Assembly (NCBI GenBank): GCA_016649475.1
Contig: JAENXP010000028.1
Location: 1 to 10,776 of the forward strand
Length of the DNA: 10,776 nt
Direction: 5' to 3'
Source: Burkholderiales bacterium
GTDB taxonomy: Bacteria; Pseudomonadota; Gammaproteobacteria; Burkholderiales; SG8-39
Positions within the stretch are counted from its first letter, which is position 1. Each line of letters opens with the position of its first letter. A program made the position numbers and the translations under genes. Of the stretch, positions 5,363 through 10,776 are shown in pieces. The notes beneath the pieces were generated by a model that ran no database searches, was not told the origin of the DNA, and worked only from the letters and a program-made list of their open reading frames with translations.

Positions 5363-6441
5363 CGTCCCCTCCTGAACGCCGAGTTGATCCGCATGCGGCG
5401 GTAGAACAGCACCAACAACAGCAAGAGCATGGCGACGTGCACAGCCCACCAGCCAATATGGAAAGACAGCTTGCCCTGCGACACCCACGCCTGGCTTACG
5501 CTGATCAGATTGCTGTACACCATGTAGGTGAGCAGCGCGAACACCAAATTGGTCGAGCGGCTGGCACGCGGATTGACGAAAGCCAGCGGAATTGCGAGCA
5601 GCGTCAGGTTGAGCGCCGCCAGCGGCAGGCCGATGCGCCACAGCAGTTCGGCCAGATTCCCCTGATGGGGATCATCCAGCAGCGCCTGGGTGGACAGCGC
5701 TCGCGCCGGAATCTGCCCCACCTTGGCTTCGCGCGTCTCGATGCGCGCCGCATAGCGCTTGAATTCCATCACGCGATACTCCGCCTCGCCCGGCTTGCCC
5801 TCATAGCGCCTGCCGTCCGCAAGCACGATGAAACGATCGCCGTTTGCGGCGGTTTCGGTGAAACCGTGCCGGCTCACCATCACCCCCAGCCTGCCGTGCT
5901 GCATTGAAGTGACGAAAACATTCTGTACCCTGGTCGAATCGTCGGCGATGCCCTCGACGAAGAACACGCGTTCGGCGTTGGCCGATTCGCGGAATACGCC
6001 CGGCGCGATGCGCGACAACTCGTCGCGGCTCTCGAGCAGGCGGCGGTAGGCTTCGCTCTGGCTATTGGCCCATGGCGCAAGGAACAGCGACAACAGCGCT
6101 ATCACGAGCACCAGCGGCAACGCGAAAATCAAAACCGGCCGCACCCAGGCCGTTAGCGGAAGTCCGCAACTGAACCAAATCACCATCTCCGAATCGCGGT
6201 AGCTGCGGCTGATGGTCATCAGCACCGAAATGAACAAAGTGAGCGACAACAGCACCGGCAGGTAATTGAGCGCGGAGAACCCAAGAAGCGCGACCACGGC
6301 CTCCGTCAAGAGCTTGCCGGTCGCAGCCTGGCCGAGAAAACGAATTAGTTGCGTTGTGAGCGTAATCGCAAGCAAGGTGGCAAAAACCGCTACCGCCAGA
6401 TTGCCGAATTCGCGCAGCAGGGATCGCTGAAAAATCGCCAC
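5359..6441 (-). CDS. lptF: LPS export permease subunit LptF
   Basis: LptF is the partner of LptG in the LptB2FG exporter. From GTG 6441 it has 360 residues, close to the usual 366. Helices are visible at about 14-35, 52-76 and 99-123. A periplasmic beta-jellyroll-like domain spans about 125-258 (VFFVEGIADDSTRVQNVFVT, 159-178). Helices 4-6 lie at about 266-288, 298-317 and 329-347. RSYRDSEMVIWFSCGLPL (79-96) is the cytoplasmic coupling region for LptB. The start GTG 6441 is preferred: AAGG stands 8 bases upstream, and MAIFQRSLLREF is the expected N-terminus. An in-frame ATG at 6483 would add 14 residues that do not fit the family and would lie within a hairpin. Transcription is divergent from pepA and runs into lptG with a 4-base overlap. 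Confidence 0.94.
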   Translation of the reverse strand: MAIFQRSLLREFGNLAVAVFATLLAITLTTQLIRFLGQAATGKLLTEAVVALLGFSALNYLPVLLSLTLFISVLMTISRSYRDSEMVIWFSCGLPLTAWVRPVLIFALPLVLVIALLSLFLAPWANSQSEAYRRLLESRDELSRIAPGVFRESANAERVFFVEGIADDSTRVQNVFVTSMQHGRLGVMVSRHGFTETAANGDRFIVLADGRRYEGKPGEAEYRVMEFKRYAARIETREAKVGQIPARALSTQALLDDPHQGNLAELLWRIGLPLAALNLTLLAIPLAFVNPRASRSTNLVFALLTYMVYSNLISVSQAWVSQGKLSFHIGWWAVHVAMLLLLLVLFYRRMRINSAFRRGR

Positions 6442-6462
6442 TTCTAGGACCTTTTTGCGACA

Positions 6463-6482
6463 TGAGGGGATATTTCCCCTCA
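6463..6482. repeat. Perfect 8-base-arm hairpin in the lptF leader
   Basis: TGAGGGGA (6463-6470) and TCCCCTCA (6475-6482) form a perfect stem around the loop TATT. It lies 21 bases upstream of the lptF GTG and about 170 bases upstream of pepA. There is no T run and no gene ends here, so it is more likely an operator or an mRNA leader structure for lptF than a terminator. A closely related sequence occurs at 8681-8701. Confidence 0.5.
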
Positions 6483-6519
6483 CGCTCCCCTGGATCGGCC
6501 CGTCAAAATATCCTTCTTG

Positions 6520-6534
6520 CGTCGGGTTCCGACG
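6520..6534. repeat. 6-base dyad between lptF and pepA
   Basis: CGTCGG (6520-6525) and CCGACG (6529-6534) are separated by GTT. The dyad lies in the middle of the 210-base divergent region and could be an operator. It is short, and chance occurrence in GC-rich sequence is possible. No convincing lptF promoter was found; TATTTT on the minus strand (6510-6505) is a weak -10 candidate without a good -35. Confidence 0.25.
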
Positions 6535-6584
6535 AATGCCTGGGCTCCGGATTCACATCGATGCCGCGCTTTAGCGCAACGGCT

Positions 6585-6614
6585 TTGACTTGACGGGAAC
6601 AAAGCAGGGATAAT
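6585..6614 (+). promoter_or_regulatory. Probable sigma70 promoter of pepA
   Basis: TTGACT (6585-6590) and GATAAT (6609-6614) are separated by 18 bases, each matching its consensus at 5 of 6 positions. A start near 6621 would give a 5' leader of about 30 bases ending in the strong Shine-Dalgarno AAGGAG (6640-6645). This is the best promoter candidate in the window. Confidence 0.65.
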
Positions 6615-6651
6615 CAGGCGTAGTCGGTCGATTGAATGGAAGGAGCAGCCA

Positions 6652-8136
6652 TTGCAATTTAGCACAAAACGCGGCGCGCCGGAGATGCGCGCCACACCCT
6701 GTATCGCCGTGGGCGTGTATGCGGGCCGCAGACTGAGCACAGCCGCCGGCGCGCTCGATCGCGCGGCGCAGGGCGCGCTGAGCGACCTCCTGAGGCGCGG
6801 CGACATGGAAGGCAAGCTCGGTTCCGCGCTGGTTTTGTACCGCGTTCCGGGCATTGCGGCAGAGCGTGTACTGCTCGTGGGACTGGGCGATGAGGCTGAC
6901 TTGCGTGAGCGCGAGTACCGCGAGGCCGCGCGTGCCGCAATCAAGGCCGCGCAGGAAACCGGTGCCGGCACGCTTACGTTGTGCTTCTCAGAGATCAAAG
7001 CCGGCCGCCGCGACGCGTCCTGGAAAGCGCGCCAGGTGGCGCTGGTAGCCGCCGAATGCGCCTACCGCTTCGACTACATGAAAAGCAAGAAGAGCGAACC
7101 GCGCCCGCTCGCGCATGTCGAACTGCTTACCGTGGCGCGCGACGCGGCCGGCGCGGCGCGCGGACTGCGCCAGGGGCAAGCCATAGGCGCGGGGGTGAGC
7201 CTGGCCAAGGATCTGGGCAACCTTCCGGGCAACGTCTGCACGCCGACCTACCTTGGCGAGCAGGCCAGGAAGATCGCGAAGGAGTGGAAGCTAGGCCTGG
7301 AACTGCTGGAGCGCAAGGACATGGAGAAGCTGGGCATGGGGTCCCTGCTGTCGGTGGCGCAGGGCTCGCGCCAGCCGCCCAAGCTGATCGTGCTCCATTA
7401 CGCGGGCGGCGCCAAAAAGGCAAGACCCGTGGTGCTGGTCGGCAAGGGTATCACCTTCGATACCGGCGGCATATCACTCAAGCCGTCGCCGGAGATGGAC
7501 GAGATGAAATTCGACATGTGCGGCGCCGCAAGCGTGCTTGGCGCGCTGCGCGCCTGCGCCGAAATGAAGCTCAGGCTCAATGTCGTCGGCATTATCCCGA
7601 CCACTGAGAACATGCCGGGCGGCGCCGCGACCAAACCGGGCGACATCGTCACCAGCATGTCCGGACAGACGATAGAGGTGCTGAATACCGACGCCGAGGG
7701 ACGCCTGGTCCTGTGCGACGCGCTGACCTATGCCGAGCGCTTCGAGCCCGAGACCGTGGTCGACATCGCCACGCTGACCGGCGCGTGCGTGATCGCGCTC
7801 GGGCACGTCGCGAGCGGCCTGTACAGCAACAAGGACGCGCTCGCGCGCGAACTGCTCGCCGCCGGCGATGAAGCCTACGACCGCGCCTGGCATATGCCTT
7901 TGTGGGACGACTACCAGGAGCAGCTGAAAAGCAATTTCGCCGACATGGCCAATATCGGCGGCCGGCCGGCAGGCAGTGTCACCGCGGCCTGTTTTCTCTC
8001 GCGTTTCGCCAAGAAATTCGACTGGGCGCATCTGGACATCGCCGGCACCGCCTGGAAATCGGGCAAGGACAAAGGATCTACTGGGAGGCCGGTCGCGCTG
8101 CTGACCAGCTTTCTGATGAAACGGGCGGGAAAATGA
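6652..8136 (+). CDS. pepA: Leucyl aminopeptidase (M17 family)
   Basis: The product is a cytoplasmic two-metal aminopeptidase that removes N-terminal residues from peptides. It has 494 residues, close to the roughly 500 of E. coli PepA. An N-terminal domain (about 1-165) precedes the catalytic domain. All active-site residues are in place: metal ligands K265, D270 (KGITFDTGG), D288, D347 and E349, and catalytic K277 and R351 within the signature NTDAEGRL (345-352). The start is TTG at 6652, because AAGGAG is 6 bases upstream and [11 protein letters not shown] aligns with the family start; no ATG fits as well. E. coli PepA also binds DNA (carAB repression, Xer recombination at cer), but whether this one does cannot be judged. 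It is the first gene of the pepA-holC-unknown-valS run, an order familiar from beta- and gammaproteobacteria. It is transcribed divergently from lptF. Confidence 0.96.
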   Translation: MQFSTKRGAPEMRATPCIAVGVYAGRRLSTAAGALDRAAQGALSDLLRRGDMEGKLGSALVLYRVPGIAAERVLLVGLGDEADLREREYREAARAAIKAAQETGAGTLTLCFSEIKAGRRDASWKARQVALVAAECAYRFDYMKSKKSEPRPLAHVELLTVARDAAGAARGLRQGQAIGAGVSLAKDLGNLPGNVCTPTYLGEQARKIAKEWKLGLELLERKDMEKLGMGSLLSVAQGSRQPPKLIVLHYAGGAKKARPVVLVGKGITFDTGGISLKPSPEMDEMKFDMCGAASVLGALRACAEMKLRLNVVGIIPTTENMPGGAATKPGDIVTSMSGQTIEVLNTDAEGRLVLCDALTYAERFEPETVVDIATLTGACVIALGHVASGLYSNKDALARELLAAGDEAYDRAWHMPLWDDYQEQLKSNFADMANIGGRPAGSVTAACFLSRFAKKFDWAHLDIAGTAWKSGKDKGSTGRPVALLTSFLMKRAGK

Positions 8137-8206
8137 CCATAAGACCGGTGTGCGGCGGGAATGGCGAAAACCCGCTTTCCCCTCGCCCATCGCGCATTGA
8201 TCGCAC
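8137..8206 (+). other. pepA-holC spacer with weak hairpin
   Basis: GCGGG (8155-8159) and CCCGC (8171-8175) could form a 5-base stem with an 11-base loop, followed by TTT. The long loop and short T run make it a poor terminator. I see no promoter or Shine-Dalgarno sequence in this spacer. Confidence 0.2.
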
Positions 8207-8635
8207 ATGACGCGCATCGACTTCTATTTCGAGGCCGAAGACAAGCTCCAGGTCGCTTGCCGACTGTCGGCCAAAGCGGCGAAACAGAAGTTGCGGGTGC
8301 TCATTTTCGCCCCCGACGAAACGCAGGCGCGAAGAATAGACAAAATGCTCTGGACCTGGCAGCCCGCAGGATTTCTGCCGCACTGCATGACGCGCAGCCC
8401 GCTCGCCGCGCAGACGCCGGTGCTCATCACTCACGACCCCGAGGACACACCGCATGACGAGGTGTTGCTGAATCTGCATTCTGCATGGCCGCCCGCGTTC
8501 AGCCGCTTCCAGCGACTGGTGGAAATCGTCGGGCGCGACGAGGAAGACCGCGAAGCGGCGCGCGGGCGATTTCGCTTTTACCGCGACCGCGGCTATGCGA
8601 TCGCCAAGCACGACCTGTCCAAGGCGCAAGCTTAA
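8207..8635 (+). CDS. holC: DNA polymerase III subunit chi
   Basis: Chi is part of the clamp-loader complex. With psi it links the replicase to single-strand binding protein and helps primase hand-off. The protein has 142 residues, within the usual size. The beta-alpha fold start MTRIDFYFEAEDKLQVACRL (1-20), RVLIFAPDETQARRIDKMLW (30-49) and the family motif TWQPAGFLPH (50-59) are clear, followed by PVLITHDPEDTPHDEVLLNL (71-90). Start ATG 8207 gives the exact family N-terminus, although no Shine-Dalgarno is visible. The 70-base gap after pepA has no convincing promoter, so cotranscription with pepA is likely. Position between pepA and valS matches E. coli and many relatives, which strengthens the call. 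Confidence 0.94.
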   Translation: MTRIDFYFEAEDKLQVACRLSAKAAKQKLRVLIFAPDETQARRIDKMLWTWQPAGFLPHCMTRSPLAAQTPVLITHDPEDTPHDEVLLNLHSAWPPAFSRFQRLVEIVGRDEEDREAARGRFRFYRDRGYAIAKHDLSKAQA

Positions 8636-8681
8636 GTACCCGTTGCAGATCGAAATTTGCAGCGGCCAAATCAAGGGAGTA

Positions 8682-8701
8682 TGAGGGGATGCATACCCTC
8701 A
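8682..8701. repeat. 6-base-arm hairpin before the unknown gene
   Basis: TGAGGG (8682-8687) and CCCTCA (8696-8701) flank an 8-base loop. Together with the A at 8681 it forms a 21-base unit that matches the lptF-leader hairpin unit (6462-6482) at 17 of 21 positions, including the first ten and last six bases. It would include the start of the 7-codon ORF at 8689 and lies just before the ATG at 8709, so it could affect translation. Confidence 0.4.
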
Positions 8702-8712
8702 AGTTGAAATGA
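8689..8712 (+). CDS. Possible 7-codon leader ORF (MHTLKLK)
   Basis: ATG at 8689 opens a 7-codon frame (MHTLKLK) ending in TGA 8710-8712. AAGGGAG (8673-8679) stands 9 bases upstream, a better ribosome site than the downstream gene has. The stop overlaps the next start as ATGA, so ribosomes finishing this frame could reinitiate at 8709. It is too short to judge by composition and may be a coincidence. Confidence 0.3.
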   Translation: MHTLKLK

Positions 8713-9110
8713 GCTCTGAGCCGGACGATCTGCTGAGCAAGGCCGATGCGCTGATGGCGCGCCACGGGCATGCGCCGGCCGCGCCGTATGCCGAGATTCC
8801 CGTCCTCGACGAAGTCGTGGACTTTCCCCTCGAGCTCGACGATCTGCCGGTGCTGACCGAGTATGTGGTAACCGTGCCTCCGGACGAAGAACAGATCGAC
8901 GCGCTCGCTGCGAGCATCCGCGCCTCGCTACTCGCCGAATTGCAGTCCGGGATCGACGCATTGATCGAACAGCGCCTGCGCGATGAACTCGCGCCGATGG
9001 TCGAACGCGTGTTCGACGGCCTGCGCGGAGAGCTGCAGCTGATCACGCGCGAAATCCTGAGCGAGGCTGTCCATGCCGCCGTAGAGCAGGGGCTGGAACG
9101 GCGCAAATAG
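8709..9110 (+). CDS. Conserved hypothetical acidic protein
   Basis: I do not recognise a characterised family. The 133-residue product is acidic, with no signal peptide and no membrane segment, so it is probably cytoplasmic. The N-terminus has a short helix (DDLLSKADALMARHG, 6-20). A proline-containing, probably disordered stretch (21-60) carries two similar motifs, PVLDEVV (31-37) and PVLTEYV (47-53). The C-terminal half (about 60-130) is predicted by eye to be amphipathic helix, possibly coiled coil (AASIRASLLAELQSGIDALI, 67-86). The frame is supported by codon use like its neighbours and by the lack of a better frame. ATG 8709 has no good Shine-Dalgarno of its own but overlaps the stop of a 7-codon leader. 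It sits between holC and valS and may share their transcript. Function unknown. Confidence 0.8.
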   Translation: MSSEPDDLLSKADALMARHGHAPAAPYAEIPVLDEVVDFPLELDDLPVLTEYVVTVPPDEEQIDALAASIRASLLAELQSGIDALIEQRLRDELAPMVERVFDGLRGELQLITREILSEAVHAAVEQGLERRK

Positions 9111-9133
9111 CACGGGCCGGAAGGCCAATCCGC

Positions 9134-9139
9134 TATAAT
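9134..9139 (+). promoter_or_regulatory. Possible -10 box of valS
   Basis: A perfect TATAAT lies 24 bases after the preceding stop and 74 bases before the valS ATG. No -35 hexamer is recognisable 16-18 bases upstream. In sequence this GC-rich the perfect match is still notable. The leader downstream has only a 4-base GCCC/GGGC stem and no T-box-like structure. Confidence 0.4.
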
Positions 9140-9213
9140 TCTCGCTTTGCTCATTCGAGCCGGTCGCCCTTCGGGCCAAGTGCCGCTCGACACCCGTTAC
9201 CCCCAGAGAAGAG

Positions 9214-10776
9214 ATGGAACTAGCCAAGAGCTTTGAACCGCACGCCGTCGAGGCGCACTGGTATCCCGAATGGGAGAGTCGCGGATATTTCGTGCACTCG
9301 GCGGATCGCACCAGCCCCGCCTACTGCATCCAGCTGCCGCCGCCGAACGTAACCGGCACCCTGCACATGGGCCACGCGTTCCAGCAGACGCTGATGGACA
9401 CGCTGGTGCGCTATCACCGCATGCGCGGCTTCAACACCAATTGGGTGGCGGGCACCGACCATGCCGGCATCGCGACCCAGATCGTGGTCGAGCGCCAGCT
9501 GCAGTCCGAGGGCCGGACCCGGCTCGAGCTGGGCCGCGACAAGTTCCTCGAGCGCGTGCGCGCGTGGAAGCAGGAGTCCGGCTCGACTATCACGCGCCAG
9601 ATGCGGCGCTTGGGCGCCTCGGCCAACTGGGCCTACGCCGACACCGAAGGCCAGCACGCCGGCTATTTCACCATGGATGAGCGCATGTCGCGCGCAGTGA
9701 TCGAGGTGTTCGTGCGCCTGCACCAGGAAGGCCTGATCTACCGCGGCAAGCGCCTGGTCAACTGGGATCCGGTGCTCGGCACCGCGGTGTCCGACCTGGA
9801 GGTGGACAGCGAGGAGGAAGACGGCAAGATCTGGGAAATCAGCTACCCGTTCGAAGACGGGACCGGCGCGCTGGTAGTCGCCACCACCCGCCCCGAAACC
9901 ATGCTCGGCGACGCTGCCATCGCCGTCAACCCCAGGGACGCGCGCTATGAGCGGATGCTCGGCAAGCGGGTCCTGCTGCCGCTCACCGGCCGCTCGATCC
10001 CCGTGATCGCCGACGATTACGTCGATCCGGAGTTCGGCACCGGTTGCGTCAAGATCACGCCGGCGCACGATTTCAACGACTACCAGGTCGGCCAACGGCA
10101 TGGGCTGGCGCAGATCAGCGTATTGACTCTCGACGCCAAAATCAGCGACAACGCCCCTGCGGCCTACCGCGGACTGGACCGCTTCGAAGCGCGCGGGCGT
10201 ATCCTGCAGGATCTGCAAGCGCAGGGGTGCCTGGTATCGGAAAAGCCGTACAAGCTGAGGGTGCCGCGCTCCGGCCGCACCGGCGTGATCGTCGAACCCA
10301 TGCTGACCGACCAGTGGTTCGTCAAAATGGACGGCCTGGCGCAAAGCGGCCTGGCGGCGGTGGCCGGAGGCGAAGTCAAGTTCTACCCCGATCACTGGAC
10401 TACGACCTACAACCACTGGCTGGAAAACATCCAGGACTGGTGCATTTCGCGCCAGCTCTGGTGGGGCCACCAGATACCGTGCTGGTACGATGGCGAGGGC
10501 AATACCTATGTCGCCCGCAGCGAGGAAGAAGCGAGGGCGCTGGCTACGGCGCAGGGATACAAGGGCGCGCTCAAGCGCGACGAGGACGTGCTCGATACCT
10601 GGTTTTCCTCGGCGCTGGTGCCGTTCACCTCGCTAGGCTGGCCGGAAAAAACAGGGGATCTCGACGCGTTCCTGCCGTCCTCGGTGCTGGTTACGGGCTT
10701 CGACATCATTTTCTTCTGGGTCGCGCGCATGGTCATGATGACCCTGCATTTCACCGGCAAGGTGCCGTTTCGCCAC
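9214..10776 (+). CDS. valS: Valyl-tRNA synthetase, 3' end cut by window edge
   Basis: This class I aminoacyl-tRNA synthetase charges tRNA-Val and edits mischarged threonine. The window holds 521 codons in one uninterrupted frame, a little over half of the usual 900-950. The start ATG 9214 ([20 protein letters not shown]) has a weak purine-rich AGAGAAGAG just upstream. Seen in order: the ATP-binding HIGH-type motif HMGH (51-54) within [25 protein letters not shown] (80-89); the CP1 editing domain, with [10 protein letters not shown] (224-233) and [15 protein letters not shown] (275-289); [15 protein letters not shown] (411-425), where catalytic-domain sequence resumes; and [17 protein letters not shown] (461-477). 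The KMSKS loop, anticodon-binding domain and C-terminal coiled coil lie beyond the edge. The pepA-holC-valS neighbourhood supports the identity. Confidence 0.97.
   Translation, partial: MELAKSFEPHAVEAHWYPEWESRGYFVHSADRTSPAYCIQLPPPNVTGTLHMGHAFQQTLMDTLVRYHRMRGFNTNWVAGTDHAGIATQIVVERQLQSEGRTRLELGRDKFLERVRAWKQESGSTITRQMRRLGASANWAYADTEGQHAGYFTMDERMSRAVIEVFVRLHQEGLIYRGKRLVNWDPVLGTAVSDLEVDSEEEDGKIWEISYPFEDGTGALVVATTRPETMLGDAAIAVNPRDARYERMLGKRVLLPLTGRSIPVIADDYVDPEFGTGCVKITPAHDFNDYQVGQRHGLAQISVLTLDAKISDNAPAAYRGLDRFEARGRILQDLQAQGCLVSEKPYKLRVPRSGRTGVIVEPMLTDQWFVKMDGLAQSGLAAVAGGEVKFYPDHWTTTYNHWLENIQDWCISRQLWWGHQIPCWYDGEGNTYVARSEEEARALATAQGYKGALKRDEDVLDTWFSSALVPFTSLGWPEKTGDLDAFLPSSVLVTGFDIIFFWVARMVMMTLHFTGKVPFRH

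Noticed and set aside
6442..6483. ATG 6483 as start of lptF
   Set aside because: It would add MRGNIPSCRKKVLE before the family N-terminus, lies at the edge of a perfect hairpin and lacks a ribosome site. GTG 6441 has one.
8155..8178. Terminator between pepA and holC
   Set aside because: The 5-base stem with an 11-base loop and only TTT is too weak, and operon structure suggests read-through.
9140..9213. Riboswitch, T-box or attenuator in the valS leader
   Set aside because: Only a 4-base stem is visible, with no T run and no leader peptide. T-boxes are not expected in Proteobacteria.
9220..10470. Long open frame on the minus strand (416 codons)
   Set aside because: It lies fully antisense to valS, whose frame is unbroken and carries all expected motifs. 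The composition is typical of a GC-rich shadow.
1..10776. Mobile element, phage, defence system or CRISPR content
   Set aside because: All genes belong to core chromosomal families or conserved betaproteobacterial ones. I saw no transposase, integrase, repeat array, attachment site or tRNA gene.

Overview
This window looks like an ordinary, compact, GC-rich chromosomal segment of a betaproteobacterium. The evidence is the gene content and order: an ilvI-ilvH pair, a sigma factor followed by DUF3619, DUF3106 and RDD-family genes, then lptG/lptF next to pepA-holC-valS. The protein sequences also fit, for example the CIQELSTCKQY stretch of IlvI and the DUF3619/DUF3106 pair, both of which I associate with Betaproteobacteria. 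The exact genus cannot be read from the sequence. I see no insertion sequence, integrase, CRISPR array, tRNA, rRNA or prophage gene. No gene looks recently acquired.

Layout. (1) 1-2201, minus strand: acetolactate synthase large subunit (ilvI) followed by small subunit (ilvH, cut by the left edge). (2) 2202-2406: a 205-base divergent regulatory region with a probable ilvI promoter, two 13-base odd palindromes and an 8-base inverted repeat. (3) 2407-4226, plus strand: a tightly packed operon of four genes: ECF-type sigma factor, single-pass membrane protein DUF3619, exported DUF3106 protein and an RDD membrane protein. Neighbouring genes overlap or are 1 base apart. (4) 4289-6441, minus strand: lptF then lptG (overlapping by 4 bases), converging on the sigma operon. 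They encode the two permease subunits of the LPS exporter. (5) 6442-6651: a 210-base divergent region with a good sigma70 promoter for pepA and a perfect hairpin in the lptF leader. (6) 6652-10776, plus strand: pepA (leucyl aminopeptidase), holC (DNA polymerase III chi), a small acidic protein of unknown function, and the first 521 codons of valS.

How the genes work together. IlvI and IlvH form the first committed enzyme of valine/isoleucine synthesis, and the visible part of IlvH keeps the valine-binding residues. LptF and LptG, with LptB (encoded elsewhere), pull LPS from the inner membrane. PepA, HolC and ValS are housekeeping proteins whose genes are commonly neighbours in beta- and gammaproteobacteria.

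The least explained part is the sigma-DUF3619-DUF3106-RDD operon. Its architecture (cytoplasmic sigma factor, a one-pass membrane protein with a cytoplasmic N-terminus, an exported helical protein with LTPEQ repeats) resembles sigma/anti-sigma/periplasmic-sensor modules such as CnrH/CnrY/CnrX. I infer that it may be an uncharacterised envelope-sensing regulatory system. Other points of interest are a probable CTG start for the sigma gene, a GDG-to-GEA change in the IlvI cofactor motif, a similar 21-base dyad in two leaders 2.2 kb apart, and a 7-codon leader ORF coupled to the unknown gene before valS.
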